The translations under genes and the position numbers were made by a program. A DNA stretch of 52,032 nucleotides from DASQEH01 sp038239485 (GTDB taxonomy: Bacteria > Actinomycetota > Actinomycetes > Propionibacteriales > Nocardioidaceae), in NCBI GenBank assembly GCA_038239485.1, contig JBBSET010000026.1:1-52032 (forward strand), in the 5' to 3' direction. Within the stretch, counting starts at the first letter, position 1. The number at the start of each line of letters is the position of its first letter. Below the pieces are notes generated by a model, which saw only the letters and a list, made by a program, of their open reading frames with translations, was not told the origin of the DNA and did no database searches. Shown piece after piece: positions 18,202-28,730 of the stretch.

Positions 18202-19095
18202 GTGAGTGCCTCGTTGCGCGTCATCGTGGGCCTGGCCGCAGAGCAGCTGGCCGACGCGGGTGTCGACTCGCCACGACACGACGCGGAAGCCCTGATGGCC
18301 TGGGTGCTCGCCGTGCCACGAGGCTCGCGCGCGACCGTCGCGACGATCGACGCGCACCAGGCGGCCGCCTTCGCGACGGCGGTCAGCAGGCGAGCGCTGC
18401 GCGAGCCCCTTCAGCACATCACCGGCGTGGCCGGATTCCGCTACCTCGACCTCGCGGTTGGCCCCGGCGTCTTCATCCCGCGACCCGAGACCGAAGTGAT
18501 GACGGGCGTCGCGATCGATGAGCTGTCCACCCAGGTCGCTGCGGGAGTCGAGTCGCCGAGAGCCGTCGACCTCTGCTCCGGATCCGGAGCGGTGGCGCTG
18601 GCGATGGCCTCAGAGGTACCAGGCACCGCCGTCACTGCGGTCGAGCTGTCGCCGGAGGCTCACGCCTTCGCTGTCCGCAACGCCGCAGGCACCGGTGTCG
18701 ACGTCCGGCTCGGCGATATGTCCGACGCGGTCGACGACCTGGCAGGTCTGGTCCACGTCGTCACCGCCAACCCGCCCTACATCCCGCTGACCGCCTACGA
18801 GTCGGTGGCGCCCGAAGCTCGTCGGTTCGACCCCCCGCTGGCATTGTGGTCGGGACCGGACGGGCTCGCCGCGGTCGAGGTTGTCGAGCGGGTTGCCGCG
18901 CGGCTGCTCGTCGACGGTGGGCTGGTCCTGTGTGAGCATGCCGACAGCCAGGGTGAGACGGCTCCGGCGGTCTTCGCGAAGACCGGCCGCTGGCAGCACG
19001 TGCGCGACAGCGTGGATCTCGCGGGACGGCCGCGGTTCGTCATTGCGCGCCGACTGCCACGCGACCGTGCAGGGGCTGGCACCATGGGTCTGTGA
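18202..19095 (+). CDS. prmC: Release factor glutamine N5-methyltransferase
   Basis: A 297-residue SAM-dependent enzyme (also called HemK) that methylates the Gln of the GGQ loop in release factors. The helical N-terminal domain is followed by a Rossmann methyltransferase fold with VDLCSGSGA (122-130) for SAM binding and the amide-recognising NPPY (190-193). It starts at GTG 18202, 15 bases after prfA, the gene for its substrate. The stop overlaps the GTG start of the next gene by four bases. Confidence 0.97.
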   Translation: MSASLRVIVGLAAEQLADAGVDSPRHDAEALMAWVLAVPRGSRATVATIDAHQAAAFATAVSRRALREPLQHITGVAGFRYLDLAVGPGVFIPRPETEVMTGVAIDELSTQVAAGVESPRAVDLCSGSGAVALAMASEVPGTAVTAVELSPEAHAFAVRNAAGTGVDVRLGDMSDAVDDLAGLVHVVTANPPYIPLTAYESVAPEARRFDPPLALWSGPDGLAAVEVVERVAARLLVDGGLVLCEHADSQGETAPAVFAKTGRWQHVRDSVDLAGRPRFVIARRLPRDRAGAGTMGL

Positions 19096-19967
19096 CCGAC
19101 GTCTTTGCTTTGAACGATCCCGAGCAACGCTCCGAGGGCTTCGCCGAGGCCAAGCAGGCGCTTTCGGCCAGCGGCCTCGTCGTGATGCCGACCGACACCG
19201 TGTACGGGGTCGCCGCCGACGCCTTCGACCCGGTCGGCATCCGGCGGCTGCTCCGTGCGAAGGGACGAGGGCGCGGCATGCCGACCCCGGTCCTGATCGG
19301 CTCCGGCGAGACGCTCCGCGCGCTTGCGACGAATGTGAGCCCGGAGACGCGAAAGCTGGCAACGGCGTTCTGGCCAGGTGCCCTGACGCTCATCTGCCGA
19401 CAGCAGCCGACGCTGCAATGGGATATCGGGGACAGCCGTGGAACCGTGGCGCTGCGGGTCCCCGACCATCCTGACGTGATCGACCTGCTTCTCGACACCG
19501 GTCCCCTGGCGGTCAGCTCGGCCAACATCTCGGGTTCCCCGCCCGCCACGACCGTCGAGGAGGCTCGCGAGATGCTCAAGGAGACCGTCGACGTCTATCT
19601 CGACGGCGGACCCATGCCCGGTGCGACGCCGTCGACCATCGTCGACGCGACCGGTGACGTGCTCAAGGTGGTGCGGCTCGGGATGATCAGCCTGGAGCGC
19701 CTCCGGGAGGTGGTTCCCGACATCGAGGGGCCGGACGAGCCCGATGAGCCGGACAACTTCGATGCCTTCGCCTCGCCAGAGGAGCCCGATCCTGACCTGG
19801 CGGGGTACGCAGCCGAAGCCGCCGAAGCGGCCGAAGCACCCGAAGCGGCCGAAGCGCCCGATGTACCTGAGGCACCCGAGCCCAAGACTGAGGAGGAGCC
19901 CAGCCCCGGCGAGAGCGCCTCGACGGCTCACACAGACGAGGCGGATCCGACAGCCCAGCCATACTGA
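19092..19967 (+). CDS. sua5: L-threonylcarbamoyladenylate synthase with acidic C-terminal tail
   Basis: A 291-residue YrdC/Sua5-family enzyme making threonylcarbamoyl-AMP from threonine, bicarbonate and ATP, the first step of the t6A37 tRNA modification. The substrate-binding start VVMPTDTVYGVAADAF and the later PGALTLI and SSANISG are diagnostic. The core ends near residue 205. The remaining 85 residues are a low-complexity Glu/Ala/Pro tail with EAAEA(P/A)E-type repeats, not the Sua5 lobe found in longer homologues. It is translationally coupled to prmC, and its stop overlaps the wecA start by one base. Confidence 0.94.
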   Translation: MTDVFALNDPEQRSEGFAEAKQALSASGLVVMPTDTVYGVAADAFDPVGIRRLLRAKGRGRGMPTPVLIGSGETLRALATNVSPETRKLATAFWPGALTLICRQQPTLQWDIGDSRGTVALRVPDHPDVIDLLLDTGPLAVSSANISGSPPATTVEEAREMLKETVDVYLDGGPMPGATPSTIVDATGDVLKVVRLGMISLERLREVVPDIEGPDEPDEPDNFDAFASPEEPDPDLAGYAAEAAEAAEAPEAAEAPDVPEAPEPKTEEEPSPGESASTAHTDEADPTAQPY

Positions 19968-21115
19968 TGCGCGAGTACCTCCTGATCTTCCTGGTTGCCG
20001 TCGCGGTCACGTACCTGTTGGCGGTTCTCGCCCGCGAGCTGGCCATGCGAACGGGGGCATTCGCACGCGTCAGGGATCGCGATGTGCACGAGATCCCGAT
20101 CCCGTACTTCGGGGGCGTCGCCATGATGGCGGGGCTGGTCGCGGCCTACGCGGTCGCACTCCACATGCCGTCGCTGCAGAGCTCGCCCAACCGCACAGTG
20201 ATCTTCCACGATGCACGGGCGATCCTCGTCGGCGGCGCGATCATCTGCCTGGTCGGAGTCCTGGACGACCTCTTCGAGCTCGATGCGGTGACCAAGCTCG
20301 CCGGTGAGGTGATCGCCGCCATCGTCGTGGTCGTCCAGGGCGTGCAGGTGCTGTGGCTGCCGCTGCCAGGAAGCCATTCGTTCTCGGTGTTCTCGCTCGA
20401 CGCCTCACAGGCCGCCGTCCTCGAGGTCCTCGTCATCGTGACCACCGTCAACGCGGTCAACTTCATCGACGGTCTCGACGGTCTCGCGGCAGGCGTGGTG
20501 GGCATCGGCGCCGTCGCGTTCTTCACCTACTCGGTGCTCCTCGTCTTCGCCAACAGCCAGGAAGAGGCGACGACGGCGGCCGTGCTCACAGCGGCGCTCG
20601 CAGGGGTGTGCATCGGCTTCCTGCCGCACAACTTCTTCCCCGCGAAGATGTTCATGGGCGACTCCGGGGCACTGCTCATCGGCTTCATGCTCGCCTGCGC
20701 GGCGATCAGCCTCACCGGGCAGTACCCGGCCTCCCGCATCTCCCAGGGCTTCTTCGGTGCCAACGCGAGCCTGCTGCCCACGTTGCTGCCCCTGATCCTC
20801 CCCTTCGCTGTGCTGCTCGTGCCGTTCGTCGACCTGATCATGGCCGTCGTAAGACGTACCCGAGCGGGCCTCTCGCCGATGGCGCCGGACATGAAGCACC
20901 TGCATCACCGCCTCCTCGAGATGGGACACTCCCAGCGCAGGGCGGTGATGGTGATGTACCTGTGGGCCGGGCTCGTCTCCTTCGGAAGCGTGGTGCTGAG
21001 CCTCTTCTCAGGGTGGCTGTCGGTCCTGGGTCTTGCGGTCATGGCCGCCTCCGCCCTGCTGCTCACCTTCGGCGTGCGCGGACACGGCGGCATCATCTCG
21101 ACCGAGGACGGCTAG
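19967..21115 (+). CDS. wecA: Polyprenyl-phosphate GlcNAc-1-phosphate transferase (WecA/Rfe-like)
   Basis: A 382-residue polytopic membrane enzyme of the MraY/WecA family with about eleven helices. It should transfer a sugar-1-phosphate from UDP-GlcNAc to polyprenyl phosphate, starting cell-wall polymer linkers such as arabinogalactan or teichoic-acid-like glycans. Catalytic and metal-binding motifs are intact: DD in VLDDLFELD, NFIDGLDGLAAG, and the metal site FMGDSGALL. The HLHHRLLEMGH loop is the WecA-type signature that separates it from MraY. Its position just before the atp operon matches rfe (Rv1302) in M. tuberculosis, as I recall that map. Confidence 0.95.
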   Translation: MREYLLIFLVAVAVTYLLAVLARELAMRTGAFARVRDRDVHEIPIPYFGGVAMMAGLVAAYAVALHMPSLQSSPNRTVIFHDARAILVGGAIICLVGVLDDLFELDAVTKLAGEVIAAIVVVVQGVQVLWLPLPGSHSFSVFSLDASQAAVLEVLVIVTTVNAVNFIDGLDGLAAGVVGIGAVAFFTYSVLLVFANSQEEATTAAVLTAALAGVCIGFLPHNFFPAKMFMGDSGALLIGFMLACAAISLTGQYPASRISQGFFGANASLLPTLLPLILPFAVLLVPFVDLIMAVVRRTRAGLSPMAPDMKHLHHRLLEMGHSQRRAVMVMYLWAGLVSFGSVVLSLFSGWLSVLGLAVMAASALLLTFGVRGHGGIISTEDG

Positions 21116-21183
21116 CGTCTGCTGGGGGAGGTGGCGCGGCATCTCGGGCCGTGACAGTCTGCTATTAGCATGTGCTCAGTACA

Positions 21184-21201
21184 TTGTGCTATTTTTCACA
21201 A
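21184..21201. promoter_or_regulatory. CRP/GlxR-like operator upstream of the atp operon
   Basis: TTGTG-N8-CACAA, matching the CRP-family consensus TGTGA-N6-TCACA in 9 of 10 half-site positions (the left half reads TGTGC). The interior is an unusually A/T-rich CTATTTTT. It lies about 200 bases upstream of the first atp reading frame, in the roughly 280-base gap after wecA. Corynebacterial GlxR, a CRP homologue, is known to bind upstream of respiratory and ATP synthase genes. Confidence 0.5.
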
Positions 21202-21395
21202 GCGGTGGGGAGCGTACCCTCACCGGTGACGTTGACCCCCGATCGATCGAGGAACGGCCGCCATCATGACGACCAGAGCCGAGGACCGAATCCCGGTAGC
21301 CATCGGCGCTCGCGCACGCTGTGATAGCGTCCGTGCCCGCGCAGCGGCCGACGATATCGACGGAGATCGCACCGGCAACGGGAGGCCTCTCGGGT

Positions 21396-21614
21396 GTGGA
21401 CGATGACGACACTGAGCCAGCGATCGACGCCTGGACTCTCGTCGGTCTCGGTGGGTTGCTCGTCGCTTGCGTCGTCGGCGGTCTCGTCATCGGCTGGTTC
21501 GCCGACAACCACTGGGACAGCTCCCCGGTCGGCATCCTCATCGGCCTCGGTATTGGCGTTGTCGTCGGCGTCGTGGGATCGTGTGTGCAAATCGCCAGCT
21601 ATCTTCGTGGCTGA
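21396..21614 (+). CDS. atpZ: AtpZ-like small membrane protein
   Basis: A 72-residue protein with two transmembrane helices (WTLVGLGGLLVACVVGGLVI and SSPVGILIGLGIGVVVGVVG) joined by a short polar loop containing WFADNHWD. This is the AtpZ/AtpI-like pattern of a protein helping ATP synthase assembly or ion balance. The chosen start is GTG 21396, because GGGAGG lies about ten bases before it. A GTG at 21321 would add a 25-residue polar N-terminus. It is the first gene of the atp operon. Confidence 0.8.
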   Translation: MDDDDTEPAIDAWTLVGLGGLLVACVVGGLVIGWFADNHWDSSPVGILIGLGIGVVVGVVGSCVQIASYLRG

Positions 21615-21662
21615 CTCCTTCAGCGCTCGACGTCCCCTGACTACCCGGAAGGCATCCCGGTC

Positions 21663-22055
21663 TTGAGTTCATCGCTTGTGCGGGCCTTCCGCAACCAGCG
21701 CCGCAGCATGCTGCTGGCGCTCGGGCTGATCGTCGCCGCGATCTGGATCAGCGCTCCGATGGGCGCTCTTCCGGTCGGCATCTTCTTGTCGCTGGGCGTC
21801 ATCCTCAGCTTGCTGAACCACGTGCTCACCGAACACACGCTCCTCACGGCGGTCGAGAGTGGCGACATGCTCACCCGCAAGCAGTACGCCACCTCGTCAC
21901 TGGCAAGACTGTTCGGGATCTCCCTCGTGGCGGGCGCCTTGGCGATCGTGTTCTGGCCCAACGGTGCCAGCGTCCTGTTCGGCCTGGCCATCTTCCACCT
22001 GATCGCGCTGGTGTTCACCGGCATCCCCCTGCTGAAGGAGATCAAGAAGGCATGA
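21663..22055 (+). CDS. atpI: ATP synthase subunit I
   Basis: A 130-residue membrane protein with four hydrophobic helices in two hairpins. In position and layout it matches the non-structural AtpI protein thought to help c-ring assembly. The start appears to be TTG 21663, preceded by GGAAGG at a spacing of nine bases. The first in-frame ATG would remove the polar, Arg-rich N-terminus that follows the positive-inside rule. Its stop overlaps the atpB start (ATGA). Confidence 0.85.
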   Translation: MSSSLVRAFRNQRRSMLLALGLIVAAIWISAPMGALPVGIFLSLGVILSLLNHVLTEHTLLTAVESGDMLTRKQYATSSLARLFGISLVAGALAIVFWPNGASVLFGLAIFHLIALVFTGIPLLKEIKKA

Positions 22056-22831
22056 GCAGCGGGCACGAATTCGTCGCCAGCACCAATATCACGATCGGTG
22101 TGCACACGACCTTCACCTTCTTGGGGATGACGTTCAATACCGACACGATCTACTCGACGCTGATCGCCGGTGCGATCGTGGTCATCTGCGGGCTGCTCGT
22201 GGCCCGCAAAGCCAGCAGCCGGAACCCGACCAAGCTCCAGCTCCTCTGGGAGACGCTCGTCAACTGGGTCACCGAGCAGGTCGAGGCCAACCTCGGGACC
22301 GTCAACCCGTTCGTGATCCCGCTGGCCATCTCGCTCTTCGCCTTCATCTTGATCGCGAACTGGCTCGAGCTGATCCCCACCAACGACTGGCTCACGTCAC
22401 CGACCTCCGACGTCAATTTGACCTACGCCCTGGCGCTGCTCGTCATCGTCGGCGTCCACATCTACAGCGTGCGCCAACGCGGCGTGCGGGGATACGTCCA
22501 CCACTACTTCGAGCCCTATGCCGCACTCTTCCCGATCCTGCTGATCGAGGAGATCGTCAAGCCTTTCACGCTGGCCCTGCGGCTCTTCGGCAACATCTTC
22601 TCCGGTGGCATCATGCTGGCGATCATCGGGCTGCTGCCGACCTGGATCCTGTGGGGCCCGAACGGAGTCTGGAAGCTGTTCGACTCGTTCATCGGCCTGA
22701 TCCAGGCGTTCATCTTCGCGTTGTTGACCATCCTGTACTTCGGGATGGCTGGGTCGACGCACCCGGAGGACGGCCACGAGGACACCGCACACGACGCTGT
22801 CGACCAACCCGAGGGGCAAAGGGCACACTGA
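22052..22831 (+). CDS. atpB: ATP synthase F0 subunit a
   Basis: A 259-residue integral membrane subunit forming the two proton half-channels of F0. The essential arginine opposite the c-ring is R177 in FTLALRLFGNIFSGG, and the preceding IEEIVKPF is also typical. It has five to six helices. The last 25 residues are a hydrophilic, His/Asp/Glu-rich tail. It overlaps atpI by four bases. Confidence 0.97.
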   Translation: MSSGHEFVASTNITIGVHTTFTFLGMTFNTDTIYSTLIAGAIVVICGLLVARKASSRNPTKLQLLWETLVNWVTEQVEANLGTVNPFVIPLAISLFAFILIANWLELIPTNDWLTSPTSDVNLTYALALLVIVGVHIYSVRQRGVRGYVHHYFEPYAALFPILLIEEIVKPFTLALRLFGNIFSGGIMLAIIGLLPTWILWGPNGVWKLFDSFIGLIQAFIFALLTILYFGMAGSTHPEDGHEDTAHDAVDQPEGQRAH

Positions 22832-22917
22832 TCCGCGGGGGCACGGTCCCCAGCGGGCACCGTTTTCACACCACAGGAGTCGGGCGTCGGTCCGGCTGCT
22901 ACGAGCGAAGGAGAGAA

Positions 22918-23181
22918 ATGGCAGTAGACAGCAGCCTCGACTCGGCGATCAAGACGGCCGGCGCGTTCGTCGGCGGCGGCCTTGCGCTCGGCGGCGGTGC
23001 CATCGGCGCGGCCATCGGTGACGGCCTCGCCGGTAGCTCGACGATCCAGGGCGTGGCGCGCCAGCCCGAGGCTCAGGGCCGGCTGATGACCATCTTCTTC
23101 CTGACCGTCGGTCTGGTCGAGGCGATGTACTTCATCAACCTCGCCTTCATGGCCCTGTTCGTCTTCGTGCTCGGCAAGTAA
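22918..23181 (+). CDS. atpE: ATP synthase F0 subunit c
   Basis: An 87-residue two-helix proteolipid that forms the rotor ring. Helix 1 is Gly-rich (GGGLALGGGAIGAAIGDGL), the polar loop reads ARQPEAQG, and helix 2 carries the proton-binding glutamate E68 in GLVEAMYFI. There is no sodium-binding residue pattern, so proton coupling is expected. A strong GAAGGAGAG ribosome-binding site precedes the ATG, matching the need for many copies. The 86-base gap after atpB is one of the largest in this operon. Confidence 0.98.
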   Translation: MAVDSSLDSAIKTAGAFVGGGLALGGGAIGAAIGDGLAGSSTIQGVARQPEAQGRLMTIFFLTVGLVEAMYFINLAFMALFVFVLGK

Positions 23182-23209
23182 ACCCTGACCTCGACGGGAA
23201 ACGGCACTG

Positions 23210-23812
23210 ATGGCTACAACGAACCTGGCTAGTAACTTCCTCGTCCCGAACGCGACCTTCTTTGTCGAGCTCCTCGCGTTCGTCCTGATCCTGGGTATCC
23301 TCGCCAAGTGGGTGATCCCCCGCATCAGCGAAGCCATGGCCGCGCGCCAGATCGAGATCAAGCAGAAGTACGACGATCTCGAGGAAGCGCAGGCAAAGGC
23401 GGAAGAAGCAGAGAACGAGTACCGCTCGCAGCTGGTGGAGGCTCGTCACGAGGCCGCCCGGATCCGCGAGCAGGCCCGCGAGGAGGGTGCCGCGATCGTC
23501 GCCGAGATGCGCGAGCAGGCGCAGGTGGAGTCGGCACGGATCCTCAGGCACGGGCAGACGCAGATCGAGGCAGAGCGGCAGCAGGTCGTGACCCAGCTCC
23601 GGACCGAGGTGGGGACCATGGCCACCACCTTGGCCGGCAAGATCATCGGCGAGTCGCTCGAGGACGACGAGCGTCAGGCCCGCACGATCGAGCGGTTCAT
23701 CTCCGAGCTGGAGAACCAGGGCGCCGAGGAGGAGCCGGCTGAGAGCACGGCCGCTGAGAGTCAGAGCCAGAGCCAGTCGACGGGGAGCCATGCAGCAGGA
23801 CAGAGCTCCTGA
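23210..23812 (+). CDS. atpF: ATP synthase F0 subunit b
   Basis: A 200-residue peripheral-stalk subunit. One N-terminal membrane helix (residues about 15-35) is followed by a long charged coiled coil rich in Glu, Ala, Arg and Gln (about 40-175), which dimerises and holds F1 static. The C-terminus has a polar Gln/Ser-rich tail (SQSQSQS) not needed for the fold. The stop overlaps the atpH start by one base. There is no second b-type gene. Confidence 0.96.
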   Translation: MATTNLASNFLVPNATFFVELLAFVLILGILAKWVIPRISEAMAARQIEIKQKYDDLEEAQAKAEEAENEYRSQLVEARHEAARIREQAREEGAAIVAEMREQAQVESARILRHGQTQIEAERQQVVTQLRTEVGTMATTLAGKIIGESLEDDERQARTIERFISELENQGAEEEPAESTAAESQSQSQSTGSHAAGQSS

Positions 23813-24618
23813 TGCGCGGTCTCTCGGCCGAAGGTCTCGCCGCCTCGACCGAACGCGTGGAGGCGATCGCCGCCGAGCACGACGCGTCGCAGCTGGGCTC
23901 GGAGCTGTTCGCGGTCGCCAACCTGCTCGGTAACGAGGCAGCACTGCGCCGTGCGCTCACCGATCCATCGGCAGGCGGCGAGGCAAAGAGCAAGCTGGCC
24001 CGGGCGGTCTTCGACGGCCGGGTCAGCGACGAGACGATCGACGTGGTCGCGACCGCCGCCAGCTCGCGCTGGTCGTCGGGAGCTGACTTCGTCGACGCGG
24101 TCGAGCAGCTCGGTGCGCTGTCGTTCGTCATCGAGGCCGAGAAGGCCGACCAGCTCGGCGAGCTCGAGGACGAGCTTTTCAGATTCAGCCGCGTGGTCCT
24201 CGCCAACCCCGATCTCCGCGACGCCATCACGCACCGGCAGGTGCCGGTGGAGCATCGCCAGGAGCTGGTCCGAAGCCTGCTCGAGGACAAGATCTCGCCG
24301 GCGGCCGTCAGCCTCGCGGTGCACGCGGTGGCGTCGCGGCACCGTTCGGTCGAGCTTGCCCTCGAGGAGTACCAGAAGCTGGCCGCCGACCGGCAGCAGC
24401 GGTTGGTCGCCGTCGTACGCTCAGCGATCGACCTGAGTGAGGACCAACGCAACCGGCTGTCGGCCGCACTCGCCAGGCAGTACGGCCGCGACATCCACCT
24501 CAACGTCGTCATCGATCCCGAGGTCCTCGGTGGACTGCGGATCGAGCTCGGTGACGACGTGCTGGACGGGACCGTCGCGACCAGGCTGTCCGAGGCGCGT
24601 AGGCGGATAGCCAGATGA
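23812..24618 (+). CDS. atpH: ATP synthase F1 subunit delta
   Basis: A 268-residue stalk subunit linking F1 to the b dimer. It is longer than the E. coli delta (about 177), with an extra N-terminal helical part of about 80 residues, a form usual in Nocardioides-type actinobacteria. The conserved C-terminal domain ends with NVVIDPEVLGGLRIELGDDV and VATRLSEAR, as in other delta subunits. Unlike in mycobacteria, it is not fused to b. It overlaps atpF by one base. Confidence 0.95.
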   Translation: MRGLSAEGLAASTERVEAIAAEHDASQLGSELFAVANLLGNEAALRRALTDPSAGGEAKSKLARAVFDGRVSDETIDVVATAASSRWSSGADFVDAVEQLGALSFVIEAEKADQLGELEDELFRFSRVVLANPDLRDAITHRQVPVEHRQELVRSLLEDKISPAAVSLAVHAVASRHRSVELALEEYQKLAADRQQRLVAVVRSAIDLSEDQRNRLSAALARQYGRDIHLNVVIDPEVLGGLRIELGDDVLDGTVATRLSEARRRIAR

Positions 24619-24709
24619 CCACCACGGCACGGCAGCACCGACCGTACGCGGCAGCACCCACGTCCCACGACGTCACACCCCAGAACCAAGGAAGCAGGTA
24701 AGAACCGCC

Positions 24710-26350
<1,641 letters not shown>

Positions 26351-26352
26351 GG

Positions 26353-27267
26353 ATGGTTGCGTCGCTTCGCGAGCTGCGCGCCCGGATCAAGTCCGTCCAG
26401 TCGACGAAGAAGATCACCCGGGCGATGGAGCTCATCGCTGCCTCCCGCATCGTCAAGGCCCAGCAGCGGGCCGCGTCGGCGGCACCCTATGCCCGTGAGC
26501 TGACGCGCGCGGTGTCCGCTGTCGCCACGTTCAGCAACGTCGACCACCCGCTCACCACGGAGCCCGACGACCCTAAGCGGGCCGCTGTGCTCGTGGTGAC
26601 CAGCGACCGCGGTCTCGCCGGGGCATACTCCGCGAGCGTCCTGCGCGACGCCGAGCGACTCGCGGAGCAGATCAGGTCGGAGGGCAAAGAGGTCGACCTC
26701 TATGTCACCGGCCGCAAGGGCCTCGCCTACTACAAGTTCCGCCAGCGCGACCTGGTCGACTCCTGGGCAGGTTTCTCCGACCAGCCGACGTACGAGGCTG
26801 CCCGAGAGATCGCCGACAGGTTGATAGAGGCGTTCGTCGCCGACGACGATGACGACCACAGCGCCCACGAGGTCCATGTCGTCTACACCCGCTTCAAGTC
26901 CATGCTCGTGCAAGAGCCGACGACCGTGCGGCTGCTGCCGCTGGAGGTCGTCGAGGGCGAGGAGCGCGCGTCGAAGGACGACCTCCTTCCGCTGTACGAC
27001 TTCGAGCCGTCTCCGGAGGAAGTACTCGACGCCTTGCTGCCGCGCTACGTTCAGAGCCGGGTGTTCTACTGCCTGCTCCAGGCCTCGGCGTCGGAGCTGG
27101 CTGCACGTCAGCGGGCGATGAAGTCGGCAACTGACAACGCCGAGGATCTCATCGTCAAGTACACCCGAAATGCCAACCAGGCCCGTCAGGCCGGGATCAC
27201 CCAAGAGATCAGCGAGATTGTCGGCGGCGTCAACGCGCTCGCCGACGCGAATGCCGGAAGTGAGTGA
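26353..27267 (+). CDS. atpG: ATP synthase F1 subunit gamma
   Basis: A 304-residue central rotor shaft. The N-terminal helix (LRARIKSVQSTKKITRAMEL) and C-terminal helix (RQRAMKSATDNAEDLI, then NQARQAGITQEISEIVGG) form the coiled coil that turns inside alpha3beta3. It starts two bases after atpA. An acidic loop (FVADDDDDHSAHE, around residue 160) corresponds to the actinobacterial gamma insertion region. Confidence 0.97.
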   Translation: MVASLRELRARIKSVQSTKKITRAMELIAASRIVKAQQRAASAAPYARELTRAVSAVATFSNVDHPLTTEPDDPKRAAVLVVTSDRGLAGAYSASVLRDAERLAEQIRSEGKEVDLYVTGRKGLAYYKFRQRDLVDSWAGFSDQPTYEAAREIADRLIEAFVADDDDDHSAHEVHVVYTRFKSMLVQEPTTVRLLPLEVVEGEERASKDDLLPLYDFEPSPEEVLDALLPRYVQSRVFYCLLQASASELAARQRAMKSATDNAEDLIVKYTRNANQARQAGITQEISEIVGGVNALADANAGSE

Positions 27268-27272
27268 GCGCA

Positions 27273-28730
27273 ATGACCGCCATCATGAGCGAAGAGAAGT
27301 CCGACGAGAAGGACGTAGCCGTCGGCCGGATCGCGCGTGTGACCGGACCTGTTGTCGATGTCGAGTTCTCCAGCGACAACATGCCTGACATGTACAACGC
27401 CCTGACCGTCGACCTCGAGTTGGGTGGCGAGAAGAAGACTTTGACCCTCGAGGTCGCGCTCCACATCGGTGACGGCATGGTGCGCGCGATCTCCATGCAG
27501 TCGACCGACGGGCTCGTCCGTGGTGCCGTCGTCACCGACACGGGTGGGGCTATCAGCGTCCCCGTGGGCGATGTGACGAAGGGCCACGTCTTCAACACGG
27601 TGGGGGACTGTCTCAACCTCAAGGAAGGGGAGACCCTCGACATCAAGGAGCGGTGGGAGATCCACCGCAAGTCGCCGGCGTTCGACACCCTCGAGCCCAA
27701 GACCGAGATGTTCCACACCGGCATCAAGGTCATCGACCTGCTGACGCCATATGTCCAGGGCGGCAAGATCGGCCTGTTCGGTGGCGCAGGAGTCGGCAAG
27801 ACCGTGCTGATCCAGGAGATGATCGCCCGGGTGGCTCGTGACCACAACGGCGTGTCGGTGTTCGCCGGCGTCGGCGAACGTACGCGTGAGGGCAACGACC
27901 TGATCGCCGAGATGACCGAGACCGACGTGATCGGGCAGACCGCGCTGGTCTTCGGCCAGATGGACGAGCCGCCGGGTACCCGGCTCCGAGTGGCGCTCTC
28001 CGCGCTGACGATGGCGGAGTACTTCCGCGACGTGCAGAACCAGGACGTGCTGCTGTTCATCGACAACATCTTCCGGTTCACCCAGGCTGGTTCGGAAGTC
28101 TCGACGCTGCTTGGCAGAATGCCGTCCGCGGTCGGCTACCAGCCCAACCTCGCCGACGAGATGGGCGTGCTGCAGGAGCGGATCACCTCGACGCGTGGTC
28201 ACTCGATCACGTCTATGCAAGCCATCTATGTCCCGGCCGACGACTACACCGACCCGGCACCGGCGACGACCTTCGCGCACCTCGACGCGACGACCGAGCT
28301 GGCGCGCGACATCGCGTCACTGGGTATCTATCCCGCTGTCGACCCGCTGACCTCGACGTCGCGGATCCTCGACCCACGCTACATCGGCGACGACCACTAC
28401 AACACCGCGATCAGGGTCAAGCAGATCCTGCAGCGCAACAAGGAGCTGCAGGACATCATCGCCATCCTGGGGGTCGACGAGCTGTCCGAGGAGGACAAAG
28501 TGGTCGTGGCGAGGGCGCGTCGGATCCAGCGGTTCCTGTCGCAGAACACCTATGTGGCCAAGCAGTTCACCGGCTTGGAGGGCTCGACGGTGCCTCTCGA
28601 CGAGAACATCGACGCATTCACCAAGATCTGCGACGGTGACTACGACCACGTGGCCGAGCAGGCGTTCTTCATGTGCGGTGGCCTCGAGGACGTCGACCGC
28701 AAGTGGGCCGAGCTGCAGAAGGACTTCTGA
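27273..28730 (+). CDS. atpD: ATP synthase F1 subunit beta
   Basis: A 485-residue catalytic subunit. Walker A is GGAGVGKT (about residues 170-177), the catalytic glutamate lies in GERTREGNDL, and Walker B is VLLFIDNIFRF. The DELSEED motif reads DELSEEDK (near residue 410) and contacts gamma and epsilon. GTG 27264 and ATG 27285 are alternative in-frame starts. ATG 27273 is preferred because GGAAGTGAG lies suitably upstream and it avoids overlap with the atpG stop. Its stop overlaps atpC by one base. Confidence 0.97.
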   Translation: MTAIMSEEKSDEKDVAVGRIARVTGPVVDVEFSSDNMPDMYNALTVDLELGGEKKTLTLEVALHIGDGMVRAISMQSTDGLVRGAVVTDTGGAISVPVGDVTKGHVFNTVGDCLNLKEGETLDIKERWEIHRKSPAFDTLEPKTEMFHTGIKVIDLLTPYVQGGKIGLFGGAGVGKTVLIQEMIARVARDHNGVSVFAGVGERTREGNDLIAEMTETDVIGQTALVFGQMDEPPGTRLRVALSALTMAEYFRDVQNQDVLLFIDNIFRFTQAGSEVSTLLGRMPSAVGYQPNLADEMGVLQERITSTRGHSITSMQAIYVPADDYTDPAPATTFAHLDATTELARDIASLGIYPAVDPLTSTSRILDPRYIGDDHYNTAIRVKQILQRNKELQDIIAILGVDELSEEDKVVVARARRIQRFLSQNTYVAKQFTGLEGSTVPLDENIDAFTKICDGDYDHVAEQAFFMCGGLEDVDRKWAELQKDF

